Shown piece by piece: positions 49,609-59,389 of a stretch of 64,000 nt of DNA (position 1 is its first letter; each line of letters opens with the position of its first letter). This stretch comes from UBA6224 sp963800205 (lineage in GTDB: Bacteria > Patescibacteriota > Saccharimonadia > Saccharimonadales > UBA4665). The stretch lies in the NCBI GenBank assembly GCA_963800205.1, contig CAWCZQ010000005.1, forward strand, positions 372,001 through 436,000, in the 5' to 3' direction. The notes under the pieces are model-generated. The model had not been told where the DNA came from and searched no databases. It saw only the letters and a list, made by a program, of their open reading frames with translations. The position numbers and the translations under genes were made by a program.

Positions 49609-50046
49609 ACGGCAATCTGTTGATTAAACAGTTTGTGGACGTAGTCGGTGTAGCGGACCCACGTTGGCGTAAATTGCAGTAACACCATGTCGTCGGCCGC
49701 CACATCATCATGGCGGTTCTGACGCTTGGCATAGTAGGCTTCGATCGCCGTACTATGCTCTGTTTTATCGACAATAGCTCACCGTACCACGCATTTGCAC
49801 CGTCAGAGGCGTCCCGGCCACCGTGCCAATATTGCAGGCGGCATAAACATTATCTTCTTCTCGTAGTAGCGTGCATTTTTCACTGTCGCGTTTGGTTACA
49901 AAATAGCACGCCAGTGTAGCTGGATCGTGGCAAAATGCCACGCTCGCAATATGAATATCACCCTTTTCGCTTACTTGGGTGGCCAACGTCGCAATAAGCT
50001 GCTGGTCGAGAAACTGTTGGACTGACATTGGAAGCGGTGACGTCAT
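49605..50046 (-). pseudogene. Pyridoxamine-phosphate-oxidase-like (PPOX) protein, frameshifted
   Basis: Two frames make one family member of about 146 aa. The first (MTSPLPMSVQQFLDQQLIAT, VYAACNIGTVAGTPLTVQMR) stops early at 49765. The second continues with SIVDKTEHSTAIEAYYAKRQ and ends FTPTWVRYTDYVHKLFN, the usual PPOX C terminus. One extra base near 49776 separates them. The second frame ends in an ATGA overlap with recX, so the whole was clearly one gene in a recA-to-recX operon. A flavin-binding role is expected for the family. Confidence 0.72.
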
Positions 50047-50076
50047 ATAGTAAACATCCTAGTACGCTAGATTTTA

Positions 50077-50484
50077 TTAGTCCGTAGCTTGTCGCATGCG
50101 GCGAAACAATTGGGCGATACGGCCTGCCGTCTTTGTTTTTGTCGTAGGCGGCTGTGAAGATTCTTGGTCAATACTGTTTAATGACGGCATTATGGTTCTC
50201 CCGCGATGCACGCTAAAAGCGTGTGAAAATCTGCCGTCTGGTTTCGCGAAGGTCATCATGGCGCGATCGTGATACAGCTCTTCGGCTCGCACGGTGTTCC
50301 ATAGCGCTCCGCGCAATCGAGGGTCTTCAATAGCATCGATGTCATCTAACTTGATTGAGGCCCGCTGCAGTCTGGTCTCAGTCCCATCGCCGTTATAGTC
50401 TGCAGCGGTTGGATGAACAATTGTGTAATGAACCGCTCGATCGCCAAAGATTGGCAGGGCTGGTTCGGGCAGTTGCTCGCTCAA
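50077..50484 (-). CDS. Hypothetical protein between recA and the PPOX gene
   Basis: 135 aa, soluble, with IFGDRAVHYTIVHPTAADYN and LRGALWNTVRAEELYHDRAM in the first part and a basic tail (AGRIAQLFRRMRQATD). Starts four bases after the recA stop, so it is cotranscribed with recA. No family recognised; a link to DNA repair is suggested only by position. Confidence 0.6.
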   Translation of the reverse strand: MSEQLPEPALPIFGDRAVHYTIVHPTAADYNGDGTETRLQRASIKLDDIDAIEDPRLRGALWNTVRAEELYHDRAMMTFAKPDGRFSHAFSVHRGRTIMPSLNSIDQESSQPPTTKTKTAGRIAQLFRRMRQATD

Positions 50485-50487
50485 GTG

Positions 50488-51528
50488 CTACTCCTTAGCT
50501 TCGTCAGTGGCAGCGGCCATGACTTTTTTAGAGATTTCTTCCATGACTTTGGGGTTATCTTGCAGGTACTGCTTGGCAGCTTCGCGTCCCTGACCAATTT
50601 TACCTTCGCCGTACGCAAACCATGCGCCAGCTTTTTCGACGATATTGTGCTCGACGGCTAAATCCAGAATATCGCCCGACTTACTAATGCCTTCATTGTA
50701 CATAATGTCGAATTCGGCTTGGCGGAACGGAGGTGCAATCTTGTTCTTCACTACCTTTACGCGGGTTCGGTTACCGACCACATCCTCACCGGCTTTAATT
50801 TGACCAATACGGCGGATGTCGCAACGTACCGAGGCGTAAAACTTCAGCGCATTACCCCCTGTTGTGGTCTCTGGGTTTCCAAACATAACGCCAATCTTCA
50901 TACGAATCTGGTTAATGAAGATAACGGTCGCCTTACTACGGCTAATCACGGCGGTCAGCTTGCGCAGCGCTTGACTCATCAGACGGGCCTGTAATCCCGG
51001 CAAGCTGTCTCCCATATCGCCTTCGATTTCGGCTCGGGGGACCAATGCAGCTACGGAATCAACGACGATCAAATCGACCGCATTGCTACGAACCAACGTT
51101 TCGGCAATTTCGAGCGCCTGTTCACCGTTGTCCGGCTGGCTCAGCAAAAGGTTCTCTACGTCAACGCCAATTCTCTTGGCATACGCCGGGTCTAAGGCAT
51201 GTTCGGCGTCGATAAATGCCGCCGTACCGCCACGTCGCTGACATTCGGCAATAGCATGCAGGGTCAGGGTGGTTTTACCAGAGCTTTCCGGTCCATATAC
51301 CTCAACGATGCGACCGCGCGGAATACCGCCACCGAGGGCGAGATCGAGCGAAACAGAGCCGGTCGGGATAGTCTCGACTTTGGCGTGTGTTGACTCGCCC
51401 AGTTTCATGATGGAGCCCTTGCCAAACTGTTTTTCGATACTTTCCAGCGCCAGCCCGAGTGCTTTAGACTTGCCGTCTGCTGCCGATACGTCGGCCATTG
51501 TCTTTTTTTCGTCTTTTTTCGCTGCCAT
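50488..51528 (-). CDS. recA: Recombinase RecA
   Basis: 346 aa. Strand-exchange ATPase for homologous recombination and repair. Seen: IEKQFGKGSIMKLGE, Walker A GPESSGKTTLTLHA, VDSVAALVPRAEIEGDMGDS, RLMSQALRKLTA, NQIRMKIGVMFGNPETTTGG (DNA-binding loop 2) and the C-terminal EGKIGQGREAAKQYL. Start set at MAAKKDEKK; GGAGG lies 11 bases upstream, and an earlier GTG would overlap that site. Heads an operon that runs through the 135-aa and PPOX genes to recX. Confidence 0.96.
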   Translation of the reverse strand: MAAKKDEKKTMADVSAADGKSKALGLALESIEKQFGKGSIMKLGESTHAKVETIPTGSVSLDLALGGGIPRGRIVEVYGPESSGKTTLTLHAIAECQRRGGTAAFIDAEHALDPAYAKRIGVDVENLLLSQPDNGEQALEIAETLVRSNAVDLIVVDSVAALVPRAEIEGDMGDSLPGLQARLMSQALRKLTAVISRSKATVIFINQIRMKIGVMFGNPETTTGGNALKFYASVRCDIRRIGQIKAGEDVVGNRTRVKVVKNKIAPPFRQAEFDIMYNEGISKSGDILDLAVEHNIVEKAGAWFAYGEGKIGQGREAAKQYLQDNPKVMEEISKKVMAAATDEAKE

Positions 51529-51750
51529 AGCCGTTACAACCTCCACTTACCAATTACGTACATTCTCATTCAGTACTAATGTTTCCAGTATAGCAAAAAT
51601 ATCCTCGTATATGCAGAGGTCAGCGAATTCACATACCGCTTCTGCTTTCTTAATATTCCTGTTAGAATAAGCGAAAAGGATGGGCAATACTGACGTGCAA
51701 ACACACTACCGTCACCGTTATGACCACTTACCGCACACAGGAGTGTTGTC

Positions 51751-53550
51751 GTGCGCATAGCTGATTCATTGGTTGAAAAACTACTCAAAGATAGTGGCAA
51801 AGTGTCCGACGAGCAAATCGCTCAGCTGCGCGAAAAAGAGACCAAAGAAAAGAAACCCCTACAGGATCTGGCCCTCAAGGATAACTTACTGAACGAGCGT
51901 GAGCTGACCCAGCTGTACGCCAAAGAAATTGACGTCCCCCTCATTGAACTCAATGCCCGGGAAATCAAAAAGGAAATCCTCAAGAGTCTTCCCGAGCGCA
52001 TCGCCCGCCAGTATCACGCCGTCGTGTTTGGAGTCGACGATAATGGCACTAAGCTCGTCGCCATGGAGGACCCAGACGATATCCAGGCGCTCAACTTTTT
52101 GCAAAAGCAGCTCGGCAACGACATACGAGTGTACATTACCCTCAGCAGTCTCTTGCAAGGCGCGCTCGATCAGTACCGAGAAAACATCGGCAACGAACTG
52201 ACCAAAGTAATCTCTACGGAGGATACTCCTGAAGAAGCAGATGATGTCGACGCCAATGACCTTGCCGAAGATTCGCCCATTGCCCAAACGGTCAACTTGC
52301 TCATCGAGTACGGCGTGAAATCAGGCGCTAGCGACATACACATCGAACCTCGAGAGACTTTCGTGTTGGTACGATACCGCGTCGACGGTGTGCTGCGGGA
52401 GGCCAACAAACTTCCCCGCAAGGTGCTTAACGCGCTTGTCAGCCGCATTAAAATCCTCAGCAACCTCAAGATTGATGAACACCGTGCGCCGCAAGATGGT
52501 CGCTTCAAGGTGCAAGTAAGCGGGAACGTCTATGCCCTGCGTGTCTCAACCCTGCCGATTGCCGACGGCGAAAAAGTGGTGATGAGAATTTTGTCTGAAT
52601 CAACCAAAGCTTCAGACTTTACCGAGCTGGGCTTTTGGGGGCGTGCGCTCGATACACTCGAACACGCTATTGTCCAACCGCACGGCATGGTGCTGGTTAC
52701 CGGCCCAACTGGATCCGGTAAGTCGACAACGCTATTTTCAGTCCTCAGCAAACTCAACACTCCGGATGTCAACATAAGTACCGTCGAAGATCCGGTCGAG
52801 TACCGCATCCCCGGCGTTAACCAAACCCAAGTTAATCCCGTCGCCGGCATGACCTTTACCAACGGGCTCCGAGCTCTCCTCCGCCAAGATCCCAACATCA
52901 TTATGGTTGGAGAAATTCGCGATGGTGAAACCGCTGAACTTGGCGTGCAAGCCGCCCTAACCGGACACCTTGTCTTTAGTACCCTGCACACGAACAATGC
53001 CGCCACTTGTCTTCCTCGCTTACTCGACATGAATATCGAACCGTTCCTGATTGCCAGCACCGTGCGCGTCGTCATTGGCCAGCGACTAGTCCGCCGTCTT
53101 TGCGTAGAGTGCAAAGAAGTCTATAGCCCCAGCGAAGCAGAGCTCAAGCAAATGACAAAGACCTTTGACCTCAATGCCGAAACCTACAAAACTATCCACG
53201 AGTACGAAACCCAAGCCCTCGAAGACGGCATCGGTAAGTCCTCATCCGCCAAAGCCGCCAGCAATGACCTCAGTAGCAGCACCACGGCAATCGGCCGCTT
53301 GTTCAAGGCGCACGAAGATGGCTGTAATTCCTGTAATCACACTGGCTTTAAGGGTCGAATCGGTATTTATGAAGTTTTGCATAACAGTGAAGAAGTCCAA
53401 AAACTTATTGTCAGCAATGGTACTAGTGACGTTATTCAACGCAAGGCTATCGAAGAAGGTATGCTGACGATGCAGCTCGACGGACTCGTCAAGAGTCTGC
53501 GGGGCGAAACTACCATAGAAGAAGTTCTCCGCGTTACCATAGAAGAATAA
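51751..53550 (+). CDS. pilB: Type IV pilus assembly ATPase PilB
   Basis: 599 aa. N-terminal MshEN-like domain (about 1-140), then the secretion ATPase: GASDIHIEPRETFVLVRYRV, Walker A GPTGSGKST, Asp box VEDPVEYRIPGVNQTQVNP, Walker B region NIIMVGEIRDGETAE, His box TGHLVFSTLHTNNA and a Zn site (CVECKEVY ... CNSCNHTGFKGRIGIYEVL). Powers pilus extension. Start is GTG with GGAG upstream; TAGAAT lies at about 51664. Three bases separate it from pilC. Confidence 0.95.
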   Translation: MRIADSLVEKLLKDSGKVSDEQIAQLREKETKEKKPLQDLALKDNLLNERELTQLYAKEIDVPLIELNAREIKKEILKSLPERIARQYHAVVFGVDDNGTKLVAMEDPDDIQALNFLQKQLGNDIRVYITLSSLLQGALDQYRENIGNELTKVISTEDTPEEADDVDANDLAEDSPIAQTVNLLIEYGVKSGASDIHIEPRETFVLVRYRVDGVLREANKLPRKVLNALVSRIKILSNLKIDEHRAPQDGRFKVQVSGNVYALRVSTLPIADGEKVVMRILSESTKASDFTELGFWGRALDTLEHAIVQPHGMVLVTGPTGSGKSTTLFSVLSKLNTPDVNISTVEDPVEYRIPGVNQTQVNPVAGMTFTNGLRALLRQDPNIIMVGEIRDGETAELGVQAALTGHLVFSTLHTNNAATCLPRLLDMNIEPFLIASTVRVVIGQRLVRRLCVECKEVYSPSEAELKQMTKTFDLNAETYKTIHEYETQALEDGIGKSSSAKAASNDLSSSTTAIGRLFKAHEDGCNSCNHTGFKGRIGIYEVLHNSEEVQKLIVSNGTSDVIQRKAIEEGMLTMQLDGLVKSLRGETTIEEVLRVTIEE

Positions 53551-53552
53551 TC

Positions 53553-54839
53553 ATGAAATTTAAATACAAAGCTCAAACCAAAGACGGCCGGACCATCACT
53601 GGCACTTACGAGGCACCCAACCGTGATGCGCTGGTCGCTGCCCTCGGCCGGCAAGGCGCTCGCCCCATCTTAATCGAAGTAGACACCAGTGCCAAAAAGG
53701 GCGGCTTTAAGTGGAATGGAGACATCGGCACGCCAAAGGTTAAGTTGCGTGACCTCATGGTGTTTAGCCGTCAGCTCTCGACGATGGTATCGGCCGGCGT
53801 GCCGCTGACGCGAGCACTCGTCACACTCCAAGATCAAGCCGAGTCTAAATACTTCAAAACCGTCATCGGCTCTATCGCCAAAGATGTTGAATCAGGTCAG
53901 AGTCTCGGTGAGTCGTTTGGCAAATTCCCCAACGTATTTTCTGATGTGTACGTCAACATGGTAAAAGCCGGAGAAGCTGGCGGAATTTTGGACGAAATCC
54001 TCAAGCGTGTTGCCGCTCAGACCGAAAAAGACGCCAGTATTCGCAAAAAGATTAAAGGCGCCATGACGTACCCGACCGTTATTCTGTCGTTCACCATGAT
54101 TGCCTTTTTCGGGATTATGATCTTTATCATGCCAAAAATTGGCAAGATTTTGACCGACCTCGGTGGACCCGACGCACAGCTCCCTATCTATACGCGTATT
54201 CTGCTCGGCATCAGCGGCTTTACAACCAGTCCGTCCATTATGCAGCACATCCCCGGCCTCGGCGCTATCCCGATTCTTGGCAAATTACCAAATATTGTTT
54301 TCATCTTCATCGTGTTGGGTGTTATCGGCTTCTACATTGCTCGCTATATCAAAACGCCAAAGGGCAAATATAAGTTCCATGCCTTATTACTGCGCATACC
54401 AGTACTCAAGGTGGTCATTATGAAAATTGCCGTGTCGCGATTTTCGCGTACCTTTGCCTCGCTGACGTCTGCGGGTGTCACGGTTCTCGATGCCCTGACC
54501 GTGACCGGCGGTGCCATCGGTAATAAAGTATTCGAAGCCGAACTTCGCCAAGCGGCTGATGACGTCCGCAATGGTAAACCGCTCAGCGAACCAATGTCAG
54601 CTAGTGCTATATTTCCACCAATTGTTGGACAAATGCTTGCTGTCGGCGAAGAAACCGGTCAGATTGATATCATTCTGGTAAAAGTGGCGGACTTTTACGA
54701 CGAAGAGGTCGATACGGCTATCGAATCGCTCACCTCGCTCATAGAACCACTCATGATCATCATCCTAGGAGCCATCGTTGGGGTGATTGCGGCCAGTGTC
54801 ATGGGTCCAATTGCCTCACTCAGTCAAAACGTCGGCTAG
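53553..54839 (+). CDS. pilC: Type IV pilus inner-membrane platform PilC
   Basis: 428 aa. Two T2SF domains: about 72-195 (FSRQLSTMVSAGVPLTRAL, KAGEAGGILDEIL) and about 285-410 (FSRTFASLTSAGVTVLDALT, MLAVGEETGQIDIILVKVAD), with membrane helices at about 170-190, 245-270 and 400-425. Platform on which PilB acts. AGVPLTRAL and GEETG are family hallmarks. Followed by a spacer with the pilin promoter. Confidence 0.95.
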   Translation: MKFKYKAQTKDGRTITGTYEAPNRDALVAALGRQGARPILIEVDTSAKKGGFKWNGDIGTPKVKLRDLMVFSRQLSTMVSAGVPLTRALVTLQDQAESKYFKTVIGSIAKDVESGQSLGESFGKFPNVFSDVYVNMVKAGEAGGILDEILKRVAAQTEKDASIRKKIKGAMTYPTVILSFTMIAFFGIMIFIMPKIGKILTDLGGPDAQLPIYTRILLGISGFTTSPSIMQHIPGLGAIPILGKLPNIVFIFIVLGVIGFYIARYIKTPKGKYKFHALLLRIPVLKVVIMKIAVSRFSRTFASLTSAGVTVLDALTVTGGAIGNKVFEAELRQAADDVRNGKPLSEPMSASAIFPPIVGQMLAVGEETGQIDIILVKVADFYDEEVDTAIESLTSLIEPLMIIILGAIVGVIAASVMGPIASLSQNVG

Positions 54840-54872
54840 TAGCTACGCCAGCTATATGATGGGGATAAGTCC

Positions 54873-54900
54873 TTGACCTCCTTATGCTTATGGTTATAAT
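54873..54900 (+). promoter_or_regulatory. Promoter of the major pilin
   Basis: TTGACC and TATAAT spaced by 16 bases, the best match to consensus in the window. A leader of about 75 bases follows, with GCTC/GAGC pairing and an AGGAGGG site before the ATG at 54983. Confidence 0.75.
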
Positions 54901-54982
54901 CAGTGGCAGATACTAGCTCAATTTCCGAGCAAGGATCCATTAAAAAACTAATAAGTAACAATTTATAGGAGGGTGGGTTCCT

Positions 54983-55454
54983 ATGTTCTCACTGAAAAAT
55001 CGTTCTAAGGGTTTCACTATCGTGGAACTGCTGATCGTCATCGTTGTTATCGCTATTTTGGCAACTTTGGTGATCGTTACCTTCACAGGTATACAAGAAA
55101 AGGCTCGCGACAGCCAACGTCAAACTGACATTAACGCATTAGACAGCCACATCGAGGCTTACTACGCACAGACTGGCACCTACCCAACACTCGCCATGAT
55201 CAATGATGATGATTGGGTCGCAAACGCACATGAAGGGCCTCGACAAAGAAGCTCGCATCGATCCGAAGGGTGGCGATTTGCAAGCAACAACCGATGCAAC
55301 GCACTATGGCTACTCGGCAACCCTCGATGACGGGACAACCGCATGTACAGTTACAGGAACAACTCCTGACCAAACAGCAGACTGTACCAAGTTCAAACTC
55401 AGTGCAACGCTGGAAAATGACGGCAGCACTTACTCCAAGAGCAGCAACAACTAG
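54983..55454 (+). pseudogene. Major type IV pilin, split by a net +1 frameshift
   Basis: Frame one gives the leader (FSLKNRSKG), the cleavage and helix region FTIVELLIVIVVIAILATLV, and YYAQTGTYPTLAMINDDDWV. It then runs into frame-shifted sequence. A second frame continues MKGLDKEARIDPKGGDLQAT and ends SKSSNN at 55454, with Cys at two places. Joining at 55226-55229 (a GCAC that looks inserted) would give a normal pilin of about 156 aa with the WVAN-MKGLDKEA pattern. As written, only a chimeric 115-aa product is made. Strong own promoter and ribosome site. Confidence 0.8.
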
Positions 55455-55523
55455 CAATAGTTTTACACTCTTACGAAACCGGGGCGAGATATCGCTCCGG
55501 TTTTTGTATAATAGAGATTAAGC

Positions 55524-55988
55524 ATGAGCATTACATTGTCGACACACTCCAATCAAGACGGCTTTACACTCGTCGAGCTGATGGTCGGCGTCGTGCTTCT
55601 CGGTATTATGATAGCGGGGCTCAGCGCCGCCTACAGCGCCATCCGCGGCTCCTACGCGACCGCACGGCAACTCAACGAAATGTACACCGTACTAAGCGCC
55701 TGTCCGGAAGTAGACCGAGCCCTGGAATATAACTCTCTGACTGATTCGACGAACTGTTACCCCAACAATACCTTCCAGATAGAGAATAACGCCTCGGCTG
55801 GCAGCATAAGCTACACCCCCAATCTCACCGTCACTCAGACGAGCGACCTGGCCAGCGGCGACCCGCTAAAAACCGTCCCTGATTCAAAGATTGTACATAT
55901 CTCGTTACCCTTCCAAGGTTCTAATGCCAGTGCTACGCCCTTGCAGCTACGGCTGCTCATTACACGAAATGGCATAGGGCAGCTATGA
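55524..55988 (+). CDS. Minor pilin / prepilin-like protein 1
   Basis: 154 aa. Prepilin leader with GFTLVELMVGVVLLGIMIAG (cleavage after Gly, Glu at +5), then a globular part with two Cys (SACPEVDRALEY and STNCYPNNTF), probably paired. A pilus tip or initiation subunit is likely. Its 3' end overlaps the next gene by four bases. Confidence 0.85.
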   Translation: MSITLSTHSNQDGFTLVELMVGVVLLGIMIAGLSAAYSAIRGSYATARQLNEMYTVLSACPEVDRALEYNSLTDSTNCYPNNTFQIENNASAGSISYTPNLTVTQTSDLASGDPLKTVPDSKIVHISLPFQGSNASATPLQLRLLITRNGIGQL

Positions 55989-56782
55989 CATTTCAACGAT
56001 CCAGCTTTCAAGACGACCAGCGCGGTCTCACCATTGTAGAGCTGCTGATTGTCATGATAGTAACAGTTGTGGTGACGACTGCCGTCCTCAATTTTGCCAT
56101 AGACTTTTGGGGTAATAGCGCGACACTCCAAAGCGATCTCGATACGCTGGTAACTCGTAATAATGCGGGCGATAGCTTACGTGAAGCCTTGAACGTCTCG
56201 TCGGGCATGGTTAACCAAAACAGCCTACCGGACGCTCATCCGCTCAGCCCAGACCCGGCGGACGCCACCGGTCAATACTGGAAGCCGATTCATGCTATAC
56301 CAGGCAACACACCGATCGGTGCCAGTGGCACCTATACCCCGCTGCTGTATTACGAGAGCCCCGTGACCGACAGTGCCAAAAACATTGTGCTCAATGGCAG
56401 TCAGCCATTCAAAAATCAGTTTGTACTCTACCTTAACGGCACGACCAAGCAGCTCCTGCTCCGGACCATCGCCGACAGCAGCGCGCCCAGCAATAGCAAG
56501 CGAACCAGCTGCCCACTGGCCGACGTATCATCCAGCTGCCCCGCCGACCAGGTTATTGCTGACGATATATCTTCGGTAGACATGCGCTACTTTTCTCGCT
56601 CAGGCAATCCTGTAAATTACACAGCTATCACCGACCCGCTCACTGGCGACTACATTGGACCGGACTTTCCCGCTGCCGAAGTGGTCGAATTCACGCTGCA
56701 TTTATATAAAAAAGCGACGATTCATGGCACGCAAGACACCGTCAACAGCACGATTATTCGCGTCGCTATTAGGAATAGGTAA
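55985..56782 (+). CDS. Minor pilin / prepilin-like protein 2
   Basis: 265 aa. GLTIVELLIVMIVTVVVTTA after a short leader, then a PilW-like soluble domain with three Cys in SCPLADVSSSCPADQVIADD and ends YKKATIHGTQDTVNSTIIRV. Size and place suggest PilW. Overlaps the previous gene (ATGA) and lies five bases before the PilX-like gene, so the minor pilins form one operon. Confidence 0.83.
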   Translation: MTFQRSSFQDDQRGLTIVELLIVMIVTVVVTTAVLNFAIDFWGNSATLQSDLDTLVTRNNAGDSLREALNVSSGMVNQNSLPDAHPLSPDPADATGQYWKPIHAIPGNTPIGASGTYTPLLYYESPVTDSAKNIVLNGSQPFKNQFVLYLNGTTKQLLLRTIADSSAPSNSKRTSCPLADVSSSCPADQVIADDISSVDMRYFSRSGNPVNYTAITDPLTGDYIGPDFPAAEVVEFTLHLYKKATIHGTQDTVNSTIIRVAIRNR

Positions 56783-56787
56783 GGAAG

Positions 56788-58254
56788 ATGTCGAGAAACG
56801 CCCCACAAAACAACAGAGAATCCGGCGCCATTGTCGTCACCATACTTGCTCTCATGATCTTCTTTAGTGTGATGCTGCTGGGCTTGGTAGCAGTCGCCCA
56901 GGCTAACCTGTCCAGGGCACGTGGGCGCATTATGCTCCTGCAAGCCCAGTACGCCGCCGAGTCAGGTGCCGACGCTGCTATCGCCCAACTCAACAGTGGC
57001 AATACGACATACAGCGGCACTCCATCAGAAACAACCTTACTCGACAGCGGTCAGTACAAAGCCACCTACGTAGTGTCCGTTAATGCAGGCTCTGACGACA
57101 AAGAGCGTATCATCACCGCAACTGGCAACGTCTATGACCCGCGCGGCAGCAGTACGCCTTCTTATACGCGCAAAATCCGTATTACGGCTCAACGCAGTAG
57201 TACCGAATATAGCTCTTCTATGCTCAGTCGTAACATTATTTATGTCGCGAGCGGTGTGAAAGAAATCTCAGGACGCGATATCTACGTCAATAACTTTATC
57301 GACATGCCAAAAAATACAACCGACCTGATTGCCGAAAATATTACCGTAGCCGGTAAAAATACCGGCATTGAGAACTGTTCTATTGGCGGTGCGGGCAATC
57401 TGAAAAACCCAAGGACACTCGACCCCTCATACACGTTCAAAGATCCCTCACAAACCAAAACAAAACTGATGTTAGCTTACAATAACTGCATCACTCCCCC
57501 AGGTAACGCTGGTAACGCCGACTTTGATGTACTCGCTAATCAAACCAACATCTCGACTATCCAATCTACTTACATTCCGTGGGATCAGTACATGGACAAC
57601 TCGTACCTCAACGGCTCAAATGGCTGCAGCGACTGGCTGAGTGGCTCAAATCCCGTCACCATACCAAGTACCGGCAATAGTAAAAAGACCCATTACCCTG
57701 ATTCTGGTAGCGGCGTGGCAGCAAATTGCGGTAGTAGTGGCAGCCTGAACTTAGGATCTAAACAATATAACATCACTGACAATGTCCACATCCGCGCAAA
57801 TCTTTGTTCTAGCTCCATGTGTGACCCCACGTTCTTTAATCCTACTAGTGATGTCAAATATGTTTTTGTGGAAGGAACGGTCAATTTCGAAGGAGTGAAG
57901 ACTGCCAATGGTAGCGGACCCATCGTTATGATTACATACGGCACCGATCCTGCTTCGAAAACAAGCGACTGCCCCTATGGTGGATCGGTGTACATAGGGC
58001 AATCGGGCAGCGGCCACACCGATGCACCCGCGCTTTATATATTAGCCATGAATGGTTTGTGTATCGATAAGACAAAGTTCGACTCAACCTCCGCTGACCC
58101 GAACACCCCGGTCTTTGGTGGTATCGGTGGCAAAAATCTATATATCTCCTCCAGTCCTAGTACGCCTCGGCCGATGTTGCTTGACCCGGACTTCCCCATT
58201 GAGGCCATACCGATTGATCTTGCGTGGCGAGAAGTGTACTACGAAAGACTCTAG
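56788..58254 (+). CDS. PilX-like pilus-associated protein, large
   Basis: 488 aa. N terminus ESGAIVVTILALMIFFSVML then ARGRIMLLQAQYAAESGADA: the PilX_N pattern, with an uncharged cleavage context. The long outside part is beta-rich, with many Ser/Thr/Asn/Gly and about ten Cys (CSIGGAGN, NCITPPGN, NGCSDWLSG, CSSSMCDPTF). About three times the size of usual PilX, so an adhesive pilus tip is plausible (inference). AGGAAG lies before the ATG. Confidence 0.78.
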   Translation: MSRNAPQNNRESGAIVVTILALMIFFSVMLLGLVAVAQANLSRARGRIMLLQAQYAAESGADAAIAQLNSGNTTYSGTPSETTLLDSGQYKATYVVSVNAGSDDKERIITATGNVYDPRGSSTPSYTRKIRITAQRSSTEYSSSMLSRNIIYVASGVKEISGRDIYVNNFIDMPKNTTDLIAENITVAGKNTGIENCSIGGAGNLKNPRTLDPSYTFKDPSQTKTKLMLAYNNCITPPGNAGNADFDVLANQTNISTIQSTYIPWDQYMDNSYLNGSNGCSDWLSGSNPVTIPSTGNSKKTHYPDSGSGVAANCGSSGSLNLGSKQYNITDNVHIRANLCSSSMCDPTFFNPTSDVKYVFVEGTVNFEGVKTANGSGPIVMITYGTDPASKTSDCPYGGSVYIGQSGSGHTDAPALYILAMNGLCIDKTKFDSTSADPNTPVFGGIGGKNLYISSSPSTPRPMLLDPDFPIEAIPIDLAWREVYYERL

Positions 58255-58321
58255 GCGTAGCGTCTATATAACGCTCATGCTATGATATTTACAAAGATAG
58301 GCAGCATTACATCAGGGTGGC

Positions 58322-59389
58322 ATGAATAAACAAAGCAATTTCTATCACGACAAGCCCGTTTTCGGTTTTGACCTCGGTCACGGCTCGCTCAAAGTCATGC
58401 AGATAGAAATGGGTAAGGGTCAGCCTCGCATTCTCGGTTACGGTACGACAAAATTCGACCCGAGTGCCGTCGACAACGGCGTTATTGTGAAACCTGAGGT
58501 TATAGCACAGTCAATGCAAGATATGTTTGCTCGTCACCTTATAGGCACCATATCGACGCAACGGGTTGCCGTCTCAATCCCGGCTTACCGAGCCTTTTCA
58601 CGCTCAATTTTATTACCAAAACTCAAGCAAAAAGAGCTTGACGATGCCGTCAGGCTAGAGGTTGAGCAGTACATCCCCATGCCGCTCGAAGAGTTATATT
58701 ACGATTACCACATTACTACTCAAACCGCCGAACAAACCGAACTCTTCGCCGTCGCTATACCGAAGAATATCGTCGATTCCTACAGTGTCCTCACGAAACT
58801 AATGGGGCTCGAGATGGTGCTAGTCGAAACAACCATGGCGGCAGCAGCACGACTATTCAATCACGACCGTCACAGCGATGTCGCGACCGTCATTATCGAC
58901 TTTGGTTCGCTCACGTCTGACATCAGTATTTTTCATAAAGAGGTACTCGTTACGGGCACGGTCACCGGTGGTGGTTTGGTGTTTACAAACTTACTCCGCG
59001 ACAAACTGAAAGTCAGTGATGCCGAAGCGGGGACCATCAAGACAAAATACGGCCTCGCAGCTAGCAAAAAACAAGATACTATCCGAGAGATACTCTCGCC
59101 AGCACTTCATAGTATCGTCAAAGAAATCCGCCGTATGATGCGCTACTACGAAGAGCGCTACGGTAACCAGCAAAAAATTGGCCAAATAGTCATTCTTGGT
59201 GGGGGTGCCAACATGCCCGGGCTCTCAGATTTCTTTACCAGCGAACTACGCCTGCCCGTTCGGGCGCATGACCCATGGGGATATCTTGACTATCGCGGTC
59301 TGCAACCTCCGAGCGGTCCCGACCGACTGATGTATGCCACCGTTGCCGGCCTCGCCATGGTAGACCCAAAAAAGGTATTTGAATCATGA
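58322..59389 (+). CDS. pilM: Type IV pilus assembly protein PilM
   Basis: 355 aa, actin/FtsA-like ATPase fold: FGFDLGHGSLKVMQIE at the start, AVRLEVEQYIPMPLEELYYD (PilM-specific), VIIDFGSLTSDISIF (phosphate 2) and IVILGGGANMPGLSDFF (adenosine). Cytoplasmic ring that recruits PilN. A TATGAT box lies upstream and an AGGGTGG before the ATG. Overlaps pilN by four bases. Confidence 0.93.
   Translation: MNKQSNFYHDKPVFGFDLGHGSLKVMQIEMGKGQPRILGYGTTKFDPSAVDNGVIVKPEVIAQSMQDMFARHLIGTISTQRVAVSIPAYRAFSRSILLPKLKQKELDDAVRLEVEQYIPMPLEELYYDYHITTQTAEQTELFAVAIPKNIVDSYSVLTKLMGLEMVLVETTMAAAARLFNHDRHSDVATVIIDFGSLTSDISIFHKEVLVTGTVTGGGLVFTNLLRDKLKVSDAEAGTIKTKYGLAASKKQDTIREILSPALHSIVKEIRRMMRYYEERYGNQQKIGQIVILGGGANMPGLSDFFTSELRLPVRAHDPWGYLDYRGLQPPSGPDRLMYATVAGLAMVDPKKVFES

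Noticed and set aside
52170..53114. Minus-strand frames within pilB
   Set aside because: Low-complexity antisense frames without ribosome sites; pilB is unmistakable on the plus strand.
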